Assembly (NCBI RefSeq): GCF_020091585.1
Contig: NZ_CP083582.1
Location: forward strand, 4,474,536 to 4,538,535
Length of the DNA stretch: 64,000 nucleotides
Source of the DNA: Kovacikia minuta CCNUW1
Lineage (GTDB): Bacteria; Cyanobacteriota; Cyanobacteriia; Leptolyngbyales; Leptolyngbyaceae
Direction: 5' to 3'
Part shown: in pieces, positions 40,463-50,329 of the stretch
How the letters are laid out: each line of letters starts with the position of its first letter
How positions within the stretch are numbered: position 1 is the first letter of the stretch
The notes under the pieces: model-generated
Told to the model about the DNA's origin: nothing
Seen by the model: the letters and a program-made list of their open reading frames with translations, nothing else
Databases searched by the model: none
Position numbers and translations under genes: made by a program

Positions 40463-40774
40463 TCAGCCGCCGCCATTTCCCCCAAACCGATTCTGCAACG
40501 CATCAACCAGAGCTTGCACAGAAGCCGTAAGCGCGATACGATCCTGTTCCGCCTGGGCGGCATAGGTGGTCAGAGTAGAGGTCAGATCCTCAATGTTGTC
40601 ACGCAAGTCCTGGTTGGTTGCCTGGATCGCTCTTGCGTTTGAATCAACCTTCTGACCTAACTGGTCAAGTTGCTGCTGTGTTCGATCTTGTTTCTGCTCC
40701 AATTGGTTCAATTGTCTTTGCCCTTCAACTTGCAACTGAGCTAATTGAGACAAAGCCGCTTGAATGGCTTCCAT
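40463..40774 (-). CDS. Small coiled-coil protein with SNARAIQA motif, second member
   Basis: The 103-residue protein is a long coiled coil rich in Gln (LAQLQVEGQRQLNQLEQKQD, then RTQQQLDQLGQKVDSNARAI). It ends in a flexible Gly/Asn tail. The segment DSNARAIQATNQD is closely matched in the gene at 4040-4321. No signal peptide, membrane segment or catalytic motif is seen. Function unknown; the family may act as oligomeric adaptors. Confidence 0.65.
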   Translation of the reverse strand: MEAIQAALSQLAQLQVEGQRQLNQLEQKQDRTQQQLDQLGQKVDSNARAIQATNQDLRDNIEDLTSTLTTYAAQAEQDRIALTASVQALVDALQNRFGGNGGG

Positions 40775-40910
40775 ACTCTCCTCAACCGCAATACTCGGTT
40801 TTCTAGACTCCCTGGATTAGTCATCAGTGCTGACCTCCTCCCGAAACCCTCTAGCCATATCTTTTAAGGAAATATCTAGCAGTTCACAAAGCTTCAACAT
40901 CATACAACCC

Positions 40911-40992
40911 TCCTTGGAGTATCACAATTTGCTTGTACTCCAAGGAGAGTGTATTAATCCAAATCGTTTGACAATATCCAATGATTTGGATG
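40911..40992. repeat. Two adjacent perfect inverted repeats downstream of hemB
   Basis: CTCCTTGGAGTA at 40911-40922 is the inverse of 40937-40948 (12 bp, 14-base loop). ATCCAAATC at 40958-40966 is the inverse of 40984-40992 (9 bp, 17-base loop). They lie within ~100 bases past the hemB stop on the minus strand. No T run follows, so an operator role is as likely as termination. Confidence 0.5.
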
Positions 40993-41014
40993 TATTGGAT
41001 TCAGGTGAGGGAGG

Positions 41015-41998
41015 TTAAGTGTTCAGCCAGCGGGCGGCGTCTTTGGCGTGGTAGGTGAGGATGAGGTCGGTGCCTGCGCGTTTGAAACTGGTCAGGGTTT
41101 CCAGGACGACACGTTCCTCATCGATCCAGCCGTTGAGGGCAGCGGCTTTGATCATGGAGTATTCGCCAGAGACGTTGTAGGCAGCGACGGGCAGATTGGA
41201 AGCCTGCTTCACCTGCCAGATGATATCCATGTATGCCAGGGCTGGTTTTACCATCAGCATATCTGCGCCTTCGGCAATATCTAATTCAATTTCCTTGAGC
41301 GCTTCGCGGCTGTTGCCAGGGTCCATCTGGTAGGTGCGCCGATCGCCGAACTGAGGCGCAGAGTCCGCTGCATCCCGGAACGGCCCATAGTAAGCCGAGG
41401 CATACTTTGCCGCATAGGAAAGAATGGGGGTGTCTTGAAAGCCAGCCTCATCCAGTCCTTCCCGGATTGCCTGGACAAACCCATCCATCATGCCCGATGG
41501 CGCAATGATGTCAGCCCCCGCTTTTGCCTGGGAAACTGCGGTTTTCTTCAGCAATTCGAGGGTCGGATCATTTAATACCCGCCCAGTCAGATCGCCTGTT
41601 TCGAGGTAACCGCAGTGCCCGTGGGACGTATATTCGCACAGGCATGTATCGGCAACGATGACCAGATCGGGTACGGCTTCTTTGACAGCGGTTGCCGCCT
41701 TTTGGACAATTCCGCAGTCATGCCATGCGCCAGTTGCATCGGTATCCTTGTCTTCTGGAATGCCAAATAGAATAATTCCAGGAATGCCCAGGTCGTAAAC
41801 TTCTTTCGCTTCTTCAACAATCTTATCTACCGAAAGTTGAAAAACACCTGGCATCGATCGCACCTCATTGGCGATTCCCTGACCGGGTACAGCAAACAAA
41901 GGATAAATAAAATCACTGGTCGTCAACACGGTTTCTCGCACCATCCGACGAAGCTGGGGATGGCTGCGCAGACGACGAGGACGATGGGTTGGAAACAT
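41015..41998 (-). CDS. hemB: Delta-aminolevulinic acid dehydratase (porphobilinogen synthase)
   Basis: The enzyme condenses two 5-aminolevulinate molecules to porphobilinogen for haem and chlorophyll. The 327-residue protein has the N-terminal [18 protein letters not shown], the metal-binding cysteine-type stretch [16 protein letters not shown], the first active-site Lys region [18 protein letters not shown], and the Schiff-base Lys in [30 protein letters not shown] completes the signature. It supplies the pathway that HemJ (49.2 kb) completes later. Confidence 0.95.
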   Translation of the reverse strand: MFPTHRPRRLRSHPQLRRMVRETVLTTSDFIYPLFAVPGQGIANEVRSMPGVFQLSVDKIVEEAKEVYDLGIPGIILFGIPEDKDTDATGAWHDCGIVQKAATAVKEAVPDLVIVADTCLCEYTSHGHCGYLETGDLTGRVLNDPTLELLKKTAVSQAKAGADIIAPSGMMDGFVQAIREGLDEAGFQDTPILSYAAKYASAYYGPFRDAADSAPQFGDRRTYQMDPGNSREALKEIELDIAEGADMLMVKPALAYMDIIWQVKQASNLPVAAYNVSGEYSMIKAAALNGWIDEERVVLETLTSFKRAGTDLILTYHAKDAARWLNT

Positions 41999-42197
41999 AG
42001 AATGCTATTGGGGTTGCATGACTTCTTAAAAGTCTAAAACGTTCTGTTACCCAACTACTCTCCTGCTTCATTACGTTCTGTTACGGGGCTATTACTGGTC
42101 ATTGGTTTTTGGTCTTTGGTGATTGGTTACTGAATGAGTCCCGATCGATAGATGATAGATAGCAACCCTTGAATTCTGAACCCCTAACCCCTAACCA

Positions 42198-42587
42198 ATG
42201 ACTACCCCAGAACAAACCGTCCTCGAAGCCAATGAAGCGTTTTACCGAGCTTTTGAGAAGAAAGATATGGATAAAATGAGTGCCCTCTGGTCGCATGGGA
42301 TCGATAGTTTGTGTATCCATCCTGGACGGAAGGCAATTCGGGGGTGGGATGGCATTCAAGCTTCCTGGGAAAAGATTTTTCGAAACACAAACTACCTCGA
42401 AGTCGAAACAGAGGTCATCAGCACCGAAGTCAGTGGCGAGCTTGCCTATGTCGTTTTAATCGAAACTGTGCTTCAAGTAACGGGTGGCAGAAGGGTAAAA
42501 GGGCAATCAATGGCAACCAACATTTTTGAGTGCATGGCTGGCAAATGGTATGTCGTCCATCACCACGGCAGCCCCCTTCTGAGTTGA
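42198..42587 (+). CDS. SnoaL/NTF2-like protein
   Basis: The 129-residue protein is a single NTF2-like cone: VLEANEAFYRAFEKKDMDKM, LWSHGIDSLCIHPGRKAIRG, WDGIQASWEKIFRN and a final KWYVVHHHGSPLL. Such domains (SnoaL-like, DUF4440-like) bind small ligands or act as small hydrolases/isomerases. The conserved Trp and His residues fit, but the substrate is unknown. It converges on rpiA, with a hairpin between. Confidence 0.8.
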   Translation: MTTPEQTVLEANEAFYRAFEKKDMDKMSALWSHGIDSLCIHPGRKAIRGWDGIQASWEKIFRNTNYLEVETEVISTEVSGELAYVVLIETVLQVTGGRRVKGQSMATNIFECMAGKWYVVHHHGSPLLS

Positions 42588-42598
42588 ACTTAGAGCAT

Positions 42599-42665
42599 AG
42601 AAACCGGGGTTCTGGTGAGGATATTCACCGAAAGTTGGGCATCTCATAAAAGAAACCCGGTTTCT
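42599..42665. repeat. GAAACCGGGTTTC-type hairpin, copy 1, between convergent genes
   Basis: AGAAACCGGGGTTCT at 42599-42613 pairs, with small mismatch, with AGAAACCCGGTTTCT at 42651-42665. A second copy lies at 45162-45228. Its place between two convergent stops suits a two-way terminator. Confidence 0.6.
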
Positions 42666-42676
42666 GTACCAGCGGT

Positions 42677-43393
42677 CTAGGAAATCTCTCGGACGATCGG
42701 TTTTCCGTCAACGATTTCACCCACCAGAATCAGGCTGGCAACGCCGACAAACAACCCGTTTTCTAACACACCGGGGATGTTGTTGAGGGTTTTTTCCAGT
42801 TCCGCTGGATCGTCAATTCCCTGAGCAAATTTGACATCGATCACGAAATTGCCCTGATCGGTAATGACTGGACCTGCCTTTTTTACGCCCATGCGGAGTT
42901 GGGGTTTGCCACCCAGCTTTTCAATTGCCTGCATCGCCGGACTCATTGCCATTGGAATCACTTCCACAGGCAGCAAAAAGGTCGTTCCCAGTTTGTCCAC
43001 CAATTTTCCCCCATCCACCACGACAATAAATTGATCGGCGAAGGAATCCACAATTTTTTCCTGGGTATGAGCCGCCCCACCTCCCTTAATTAAATTTTTT
43101 TGGGGGTCTACTTCATCCGCTCCATCGATCGCCACATCAATGTGATCCACCTGATCCAATGTCGTCAGGGGAATTCCATATTCCTTTGCCAGGACGATCG
43201 CCTGAAACGAGGTCGTCACCCCTTTAATATCTTTAAGTTCCCCCGACTTCAGCCGATCGCCCAAAGCCTGAATGGCAAAAGCAGTTGTTGACCCGGTTCC
43301 CAGTCCTACAATAGAACCTGACTGCACCCGCGCCGCCGCTGCCTGCCCAACTTGTTGCTTCATCAAGTTAACGGGGTCAAGTTCTGTCGCCAT
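42677..43393 (-). CDS. rpiA: Ribose-5-phosphate isomerase A
   Basis: It interconverts ribose-5-phosphate and ribulose-5-phosphate in the pentose phosphate and Calvin cycles. The 238-residue protein shows [40 protein letters not shown] with the catalytic Asp residues, [14 protein letters not shown] with the catalytic Glu and Lys, and MVKPALAY-like no; instead [10 protein letters not shown] and [16 protein letters not shown] typical of RpiA. AAGGAA lies nine bases before the ATG. A repeat-rich spacer separates it from the divergent TPR gene. Confidence 0.94.
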   Translation of the reverse strand: MATELDPVNLMKQQVGQAAAARVQSGSIVGLGTGSTTAFAIQALGDRLKSGELKDIKGVTTSFQAIVLAKEYGIPLTTLDQVDHIDVAIDGADEVDPQKNLIKGGGAAHTQEKIVDSFADQFIVVVDGGKLVDKLGTTFLLPVEVIPMAMSPAMQAIEKLGGKPQLRMGVKKAGPVITDQGNFVIDVKFAQGIDDPAELEKTLNNIPGVLENGLFVGVASLILVGEIVDGKPIVREIS

Positions 43394-43404
43394 GTTGAAT
43401 TCCT

Positions 43405-43610
43405 TTTAGTTATGAGTTGTTAGCTGTTAGAAAAGAGAGAGGAGGGAGGAAAGTTTTAAGTTTTGAGTTTTGAGTTTTCAGTTAAAGGGGAGGGGGGAAG
43501 GAATGAGAGGGTTATTTTTTCCTCATCCTTCATCCTTCATCCTTCATCCCTCATTCTTTCCCTGACACCTGGCACCTGACACCTACCCCCTTCTTTCCTC
43601 CGTCAGTCTA
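43405..43610. repeat. Short tandem repeat block upstream of rpiA
   Basis: Contains TTTTGAG, GGAGGGAGGA, CATCCTT repeated four times, and CTGACACCTGGCACC words. No gene is present. Confidence 0.75.
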
Positions 43611-43631
43611 CTATTTACCGGCGACCTTTCT

Positions 43632-45140
43632 ATGAGTCAAGTTGATGATTTTTCAGAAGCGGACTATCAGTACTACCTGGCTCTGAAGCCTGAGGAACGC
43701 CATCAAAAAATTCAAGCGGAGGAAACACCTGAGGAGGTTAAGGCACTGTTGCTTTATCAGCAGGCACGATTGCTGGCAGACGAGCAGTTAGATGAAGCAG
43801 CGGTTGCCAGCTACAACAAAGCCGTTGATCTCAAGCCAGATTTCTACTGTGCCTGGAAAGACCGGGGAGATGCGCTGAGAAATCTGGGACGCTATGAGGA
43901 AGCGATCGCCAGTTGTGATCGGGCGTTGGAAATTCATCCCAGGGGGTATGCTGCCTGGAACATCCGGGGGATTGCGCTGCACCAGTTGGGACGGGATGCG
44001 GAAGCGATTAGTAGCTATGACCAGGCAGTCGAAATTATCCCTGGCTTTCATGTTGCCTGGTATAACCGGGGAGTGTCTCTAGAAAGCCTTAACCGGGATG
44101 AGGAGGCGATCGCCAGCTACGATCGGGTGGTTGAGATAGAACCGGGATACATACCAGCCTGGAAGAATCGGGGAAACCTTTTCTTAAAGCTCAAGCGCTA
44201 CAGCGAAGCGATCGCCAGCTATGACGCAGTGCTGGAGCAGAAATCAGATGAACCCACGGTCTGGAAAAAACGTGCCACTGCACTGCAACAGATTGGTCAG
44301 TACGAAGATGCACTAACCAGTTACGACCAGGCACTTGTCTTTAGACCTAAGGATTACTTGCTATGGCAAAGTCGGGGCAGTGTGTTGGATGATCTACAAC
44401 GTTACCCAGAGGCAATTGAGAGTTTTGAGCGGGCCCTGGAAATTAAACCAGATGATCCTGAACTCTGGAGCCTGAAAGCAGTTGTTCTGGCAAAGATGAA
44501 TTGGCATACAGAAGCAATTCTCAGTTGTGATCGGGCACTTGCACTCAATCCTAATCAATTTCATCTCTGGAAAACCCGCGCTCTGGTACTGAGAGACCTG
44601 CGTCGGTGCGAAGCAGAGGTGAGCAGTTATGATCGTGCTCTGGCACTAAAACCAGATGATTCTGAACTCTGGAGTTTCCGGGCATCTGCTTTGAAGCAAT
44701 TAAACTCCTACCAGGAAGCGGCGTATAGCTACGATCGGGCGCTCGAACTGGAGCCAGAGAATTACAAGCTGTGGCACCAACGGGGGCTGGTCATGCGCAA
44801 GCTAGAACGATTTGAGGGCGCGATCGCCAACTTCGATCGCGCCCTGGAAATTCATCCAGACTTTGATACCGCGATCCGCAGTAAATGGTTCACCCTACTC
44901 ACTAGCGGACAAATTTTGAGTTACGTCACAGGTAAAAGAACGTTGGCTGAGCGGGAAAAGCTAACCAACGAGCTGAAAAATATCGTGGAAGTGTTTGCCA
45001 AAACCAAACTGCCAACCCTGGTTGTGATCGCTCTGGTTGTCCTGACCAGCACTCACGATCGCATGATTGCCCTGGGAATTGGTGCCATCTTCCTGCTGAT
45101 TAGTTTTATTGGCGATCTCATCCAGGAAGCGCGGCAGTAA
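43632..45140 (+). CDS. TPR-repeat protein with C-terminal membrane segment
   Basis: The 502-residue protein contains about eleven tetratricopeptide repeats from residue ~50 to ~425, each with the W/G/Y/A pattern, e.g. AWKDRGDALRNLGRYEEAIA followed by SCDRALEIHP. Many repeats contain a Trp (LWSLKAV, LWKTRAL, LWHQRGL). The C-terminus has a hydrophobic segment LVVIALVVLTSTHDRMIALG with IGAIFLLISFIG, giving one or two membrane helices. It is therefore probably a membrane-anchored interaction scaffold. The partner is unknown. Confidence 0.88.
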   Translation: MSQVDDFSEADYQYYLALKPEERHQKIQAEETPEEVKALLLYQQARLLADEQLDEAAVASYNKAVDLKPDFYCAWKDRGDALRNLGRYEEAIASCDRALEIHPRGYAAWNIRGIALHQLGRDAEAISSYDQAVEIIPGFHVAWYNRGVSLESLNRDEEAIASYDRVVEIEPGYIPAWKNRGNLFLKLKRYSEAIASYDAVLEQKSDEPTVWKKRATALQQIGQYEDALTSYDQALVFRPKDYLLWQSRGSVLDDLQRYPEAIESFERALEIKPDDPELWSLKAVVLAKMNWHTEAILSCDRALALNPNQFHLWKTRALVLRDLRRCEAEVSSYDRALALKPDDSELWSFRASALKQLNSYQEAAYSYDRALELEPENYKLWHQRGLVMRKLERFEGAIANFDRALEIHPDFDTAIRSKWFTLLTSGQILSYVTGKRTLAEREKLTNELKNIVEVFAKTKLPTLVVIALVVLTSTHDRMIALGIGAIFLLISFIGDLIQEARQ

Positions 45141-45161
45141 CTCAAATCTTGCCGCAGTCGC

Positions 45162-45228
45162 AGAAACCGGGGTTTTTGTTCCGATTAAATACTGAAGTGT
45201 CGATTTCTCGTTGAGAACCCCGGTTTCT
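45162..45228. repeat. GAAACCGGGTTTC-type hairpin, copy 2
   Basis: AGAAACCGGGGTT at 45162-45174 is the exact inverse of AACCCCGGTTTCT at 45216-45228. It lies just after the TPR gene and may end its transcript. Confidence 0.6.
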
Positions 45229-45351
45229 CAACCCTTGTTGAACATAGCACTATCGACAAAGGTTAGGACATCTTATGTCGCTGAAACCTTTTGTTATTGG
45301 CTGTTTCTTTCCCTAACACCTGACACCTGACACCTGCTATAAACTGTTTTT

Positions 45352-46830
45352 ATGACTCAAGTTACCCCCAAACTGACCCAACGAAATTGGCAACCCATCA
45401 TCAAGCAGTTAGAAGCGATCGCGGGCAAAAATGGTGTGGTGCGAAAGAAAGAGGAACTGCTGGTTTATGAATGCGATGGGTTAACCAGCTATCGTCACCG
45501 TCCGGCAGTGGTGGTGCTGCCACGCACCACCGAAGAAGTGACGGAAATTGTCAAGGTGTGCGATCGTCACAACCTTTCCTTTGTTGCCCGTGGTTCTGGT
45601 ACAGGGCTTTCTGGCGGTGCCTTACCAACAGATGACTGTGTTCTCATCGTGACTGCACGGATGACGCAGATTCTCGATGTTGATTTAGAAAACCAACGGG
45701 TGGTAGTCCAACCTGGAGTGATCAATAACTGGGTCACCCAGGCAGTCAGCGGGGCAGGATTTTACTACGCCCCCGATCCTTCCAGCCAGATCATTTGTTC
45801 TGTTGGCGGTAACGTCGCGGAAAATTCAGGTGGGGTTCACTGCCTTAAATACGGGGTGACAACGAACCATGTCCTGGGGCTAAAACTGGTGCTGCCCAAT
45901 GGTGAAATTGTGGATGTCGGCAGCCCCATTCCCGAAATGCCAGGGTACGACCTGACCGGATTATTTGTTGGCTCGGAAGGTACCCTGGGAATTGCCACGG
46001 AAATCACCCTAAAAATTCTCAAAGCGCCTGAATCAATCCGCGTGTTGCTGGCAGATTTCACCAGTGTCGAAGCCGCAGGCGCAACAGTTTCCGACATTAT
46101 CAGTGCTGGCATCATTCCGGGTGGCATGGAGATGATGGACAATCTCAGCATCAATGCGGTTGAGGATGTGGTGTGTACCAACTGCTACCCGCGTGATGCG
46201 GCAGCCATTTTACTGGTAGAAGTGGATGGGCTGGAAGTAGAAGCAGAAGCCAATAGCCAGCGAGTTGAAACCATCTGCTATAAAAATGGTGCCCGCACGG
46301 TTCGTACTGCCACCGATCCAGCGGAACGCCTTCTACTCTGGAAAGGCCGAAAAGCCGCCTTCGCTGCAATGGGGAAAATTAGCCCCGATTATTATGTGCA
46401 AGACGGTGTCATTCCCCGGACTAAGTTGGAATACGTTCTACGAGAAATTGAGTCCTTGAGTCAGCAGTACGGCTATCAGGTCGCCAATGTGTTCCATGCG
46501 GGTGATGGCAATTTGCATCCCCTGGTTCTTTATGACAATGCGGTTCCCGGGGCGTTGGAAACCGTAGAGGAATTAGGCGGAGCGATTCTTAAACTCTGTG
46601 TCAATGTCGGCGGCAGCATTTCTGGTGAACACGGTATTGGCGCAGACAAGCGGTGTTATATGCCAGAAATGTTCACGAAAGCGGATTTGGAAACCATGCA
46701 GGGGATTCGGCAGGTGTTTGACCCCAAAGGCATTGCCAATCCTGGGAAAATTTTCCCCACCCCCCGCACCTGTGGTGAAGCCGCCAGAGGGGAGGCAAGC
46801 AAGCAATTTGAGGGAGTAGAACGGTTTTAG
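45352..46830 (+). CDS. glcD: Glycolate oxidase subunit GlcD-like FAD enzyme
   Basis: The 492-residue protein has the FAD_binding_4 core, RPAVVVLPRTTEEVTEIVKV, FVARGSGTGLSGGALPTDD and DPSSQIICSVGGNVAENSGG. The C-terminal FAD-linked oxidase domain carries YYVQDGVIPRTKLEYVL, FHAGDGNLHPLVLYD and SISGEHGIGADKRCYMPEMF, as in GlcD/D-lactate dehydrogenases. In cyanobacteria GlcD works with GlcE/GlcF to oxidise photorespiratory glycolate to glyoxylate without peroxide. No glcE or glcF is adjacent, so D-lactate specificity cannot be excluded. Confidence 0.9.
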   Translation: MTQVTPKLTQRNWQPIIKQLEAIAGKNGVVRKKEELLVYECDGLTSYRHRPAVVVLPRTTEEVTEIVKVCDRHNLSFVARGSGTGLSGGALPTDDCVLIVTARMTQILDVDLENQRVVVQPGVINNWVTQAVSGAGFYYAPDPSSQIICSVGGNVAENSGGVHCLKYGVTTNHVLGLKLVLPNGEIVDVGSPIPEMPGYDLTGLFVGSEGTLGIATEITLKILKAPESIRVLLADFTSVEAAGATVSDIISAGIIPGGMEMMDNLSINAVEDVVCTNCYPRDAAAILLVEVDGLEVEAEANSQRVETICYKNGARTVRTATDPAERLLLWKGRKAAFAAMGKISPDYYVQDGVIPRTKLEYVLREIESLSQQYGYQVANVFHAGDGNLHPLVLYDNAVPGALETVEELGGAILKLCVNVGGSISGEHGIGADKRCYMPEMFTKADLETMQGIRQVFDPKGIANPGKIFPTPRTCGEAARGEASKQFEGVERF

Positions 46831-48141
<1,311 letters not shown>

Positions 48142-48300
48142 TTTGTCCACCTTCATTCCACTCCCTGACACGCAAACCCTCCTCCGGTTTGTCGCTTTCT
48201 CTTGGGCGTTTTTAGGTGAACTGTTGTTCCTCAACCCCTTGACACCCAAGACAATCGCTACAAGCAATCAATATTCAGGAGATTTCAGTTGTTCGTATGT

Positions 48301-48331
48301 CGTAGAGACGTTCCGGCGGAACGTCTCTACG
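48301..48331. repeat. GTAGAGACGTTCCG palindrome
   Basis: GTAGAGACGTTCCG at 48302-48315 is the exact inverse of 48317-48330, with a single base between. A diverged relative (GTAAAGACG ... CGTCTCTAC) lies at about 50192-50218. Confidence 0.65.
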
Positions 48332-48410
48332 GGTATCAACCCCTTCATCCTTCATCCTTTGCCGCACTCCCAGTCCCTTCCTCCTTTACAGATATTCAAA
48401 AATTCCTGAC

Positions 48411-48533
48411 TTTTCCACCTGTTTGCAATTCTTATCTTTAACCGAAGTTTTCCCCACAGATTCCACAGGCTTTCCACAGGCTTTCCACAGATCGACTGGA
48501 GTTTTTCCACAGGTTAACGAGCTTTTTCCACAG
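48411..48533 (+). promoter_or_regulatory. Phased DnaA-box-like array; candidate origin or DnaA-binding locus
   Basis: Six boxes resembling TTTTCCACA, all in the same orientation, end at 48458, 48467, 48478, 48489, 48511 and 48532. The gaps are 9, 11, 11, 22 and 21 bases, close to whole helical turns. Two are perfect TTTTCCACA (48503-48511, 48524-48532), two are CTTTCCACA, one GATTCCACA and one TTCCCCACA. A further TTTTCCACC lies at 48411. TTTTCCACA is the DnaA box form used at cyanobacterial origins. dnaA and dnaN are not in the window, so origin function is inference. Confidence 0.55.
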
Positions 48534-48948
48534 GGCCGAACGAAGAAACAAGGCTTTTGTGTTTTTGAGAAGAGTTTTGCGATCGCAGCGGCAGGGAGGA
48601 ATAAACCACAGTTTTTGTGAAGTTGTGTAACGGGGATCGGTCCCAAAGTTCGATTCTTCCGTAAGCCGTTTTCCCCCTTGCATCAGTTTGAAACAATTCG
48701 AAGCATTGACAAGTTTGCCTGTGCCCGAACACAATGAGGCACTTACCCATTCAAGCGCTACGTGCTGAGACCTTCTGGCAGGGTCGTATCCAGCTTGACG
48801 CAAATCAGCACTTTCTGGATGAAGTGTCGTAGTGCTTGGGTTTGTTGTGCTTTGTCTACTGTGCTTTTCTACATTTTCACAGGGTGTGAAGTAGAACATT
48901 CGCGTTTCCTGCATCACCAACTTGCATTAGCAACACCTGAGGTTCTCA

Positions 48949-49149
48949 ATGACCACTACCGTTAGCATCCTGGCAGAAATTCCTGAAGAGCTTCACACCG
49001 CGCTGACCCGCTATGTGGAAAATCATCCTGATTGGGATCAGGATCGGTTGTTTGCTGCTGCACTGTCCCTCTTTTTGTTGCAAAATGGAGATTGCGATCG
49101 CAGGGCTGCACGGGTTTATTTAGATACTTTGTTTAAGAGTGCCGTCTGA
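48949..49149 (+). CDS. DUF2811-family small protein
   Basis: The 66-residue protein, TVSILAEIPEELHTALTRYV with ENHPDWDQDRLFAAALSLFL then QNGDCDRRAARVYL, matches the cyanobacterial DUF2811 family. The helix-rich body looks like a ribbon-helix-helix-type or small DNA-binding fold, but no function is established. hemJ begins 97 bases downstream; the two could share a transcript. The stretch between holds TTTAGATT and CAAATCT words of the repeat type. Confidence 0.75.
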   Translation: MTTTVSILAEIPEELHTALTRYVENHPDWDQDRLFAAALSLFLLQNGDCDRRAARVYLDTLFKSAV

Positions 49150-49246
49150 CGATTTAGGATTGGAGATTGTAGATTTTAGATTGAGCTTCAGAATCCAAAC
49201 CTCAAATCTGCAATTTAAAATCTCAAATTTTAGAGAGGGTTTATTC

Positions 49247-49846
49247 ATGGCATATAACTGGTTTAAGGCATTTCACATCGTCGGATTTGTTTGCTGGTTT
49301 GCGGGAATGTTTTACCTGCCCCGGTTGTTTGTGTATCACGCTGAAGCCTACGAACAACCAGAACCCGCCCGCAGCATCCTGAAGAATCAATACCAGATCA
49401 TGGAGAAGCGCCTCTATAGCATCATCATGACGCCTGCGATGCTGTTGACCATTGCGATGGCGATCGGGTTAATCACCACAGAACCCGATGTCTTAAAGCA
49501 ACCCTGGTTACATATCAAACTTGCAATGGTTGTTTTTTTGGTGGGCTACCATCATTACTGCAAGCGGATTATGAAAAAGCTGGCAGCTGACGAATGCAAG
49601 ATGACCGGGCAACATTTTCGCTGGTTCAATGAATTACCAACGGTCTTTTTTGTGGCAGTTGTGCTGTTAGCAGTGTTCAAAAATAATTTGCCAACCGATG
49701 CGACGGTCTGGGGAATTGTTGCAATGGTCGTTGCAATGGGCATTGCCATCCAGCTTTATGCCAGAAAGCGCCGCCTCGCACGGGAACGTTCAGCAACGGT
49801 AGCCACGGATTTGGTTGGGGCAGGAACAGAGGGATCTGCTTCTTAA
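49247..49846 (+). CDS. hemJ: Protoporphyrinogen oxidase HemJ
   Basis: HemJ oxidises protoporphyrinogen IX to protoporphyrin IX in most cyanobacteria. From ATG 49247, with GAGAGGG eight bases upstream, the protein is 199 residues. It has four membrane helices and the conserved residues of the family: WFKAFHIVGFVCWFAGMFYL with the haem-ligand His, PRLFVYHAEA, MLLTIAMAIGLI and HIKLAMVVFLVGYHHYCKRI, then FRWFNELPTVFFVAVVLLAV. A longer frame from 49139 reads through repeat-like DNA and is rejected. The stop codon overlaps the first base of a miniature element. hemB lies ~8 kb away. Confidence 0.92.
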   Translation: MAYNWFKAFHIVGFVCWFAGMFYLPRLFVYHAEAYEQPEPARSILKNQYQIMEKRLYSIIMTPAMLLTIAMAIGLITTEPDVLKQPWLHIKLAMVVFLVGYHHYCKRIMKKLAADECKMTGQHFRWFNELPTVFFVAVVLLAVFKNNLPTDATVWGIVAMVVAMGIAIQLYARKRRLARERSATVATDLVGAGTEGSAS

Positions 49847-49984
49847 GGAACAAGAACAAAATAAAATCGGTAACTTGTAGGGGCTTAGTATTCTGGCAGA
49901 AACCTTTGCCATAGTCGAAAGCGTCTCTGCCGAATGCTAAGCCCTTACGACTGGAATTGTCGATATTGTTTAATCCACGCTCCT
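49846..49984 (+). mobile_element. Miniature inverted-repeat element with GGGCTTAG core, copy 2
   Basis: Left end AGGAACAAGAACAAAATAA at 49846-49864; right end 49966-49984 (TTGTTTAATCCACGCTCCT) is its imperfect inverse. The core GGGGCTTAG ... GCTAAGCCC encloses GGCAGAAACCTTTGC and TCTCTGCCG, matching the element at 32073 in inverse orientation. It starts inside the hemJ stop codon and is followed after one base by the next element. Confidence 0.75.
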
Positions 49985-50329
49985 AAGGAACAAGAATTAA
50001 AGAACATCGACTTTTGTAGGTTGGGTTGAGTCTGCGAAACCCAACATCTGAGGGGGTGTTGGGTTTCATACTTCAACCCAACCTACGCAGGTTATTTAAT
50101 TCGCGATCCTAAGTGACATCGGTAGTATGGTTATCGGTAATGGAACAAGGGTAATGTTCCAGATAGGTTACCAACCGATCGCGCCATGTCCGTAAAGACG
50201 CAACTAATCACGTCTCTACAATACGGCATTGGAGCCAAACAACATTTTTGCAACACCATCAAAACGATCCAATTACTGATTACCCATTTCTCATCTCAAT
50301 TTCGACTACCCGTTACGTCTCACTCTCAT
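49847..50329. other. 483-base gap filled by two miniature elements
   Basis: Nearly the first 265 bases are two back-to-back elements. After them is a GTAAAGACG...CGTCTCTAC hairpin at 50192-50218 and unremarkable sequence up to the end of the WD40 gene. Confidence 0.6.
49986..50110 (+). mobile_element. Miniature inverted-repeat element, GTAGGTTGGGTT core, copy 2
   Basis: Left end AGGAACAAGAATTAAAGAA at 49986-50004 and right end 50092-50110 are near-inverse. GTAGGTTGGGTT at 50016-50027 and AACCCAACCTAC at 50075-50086 form the outer hairpin. The arms are nearly identical to the inverse of 1758-1845, but the interior is 37 bp longer. Confidence 0.8.

Larger units (their letters stand above)
48142..48948. 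other. 807-base non-coding region with palindrome and DnaA-box-like array
   Basis: After the IS110 gene comes a 31-bp palindrome (48301-48331), short CATCCTT words, the phased TTCCACA array (48411-48533), then sequence without supported genes up to the DUF2811 gene. The minus-strand frame across the array (48438-48920) has no family resemblance. Confidence 0.6.

Noticed and set aside
40817-40904. Tiny minus-strand frame after AAGGAGGG upstream of the coiled-coil gene
   Set aside because: It reads only 17 codons (MMLKLCELLDISLKEYG) before a stop and matches nothing I know.
48438-48920. 160-codon minus-strand frame over the DnaA-box-like array
   Set aside because: Its C-terminal LWK repeats are just the TTTCCACAG repeats read backwards; no ribosome-binding site or domain is seen.
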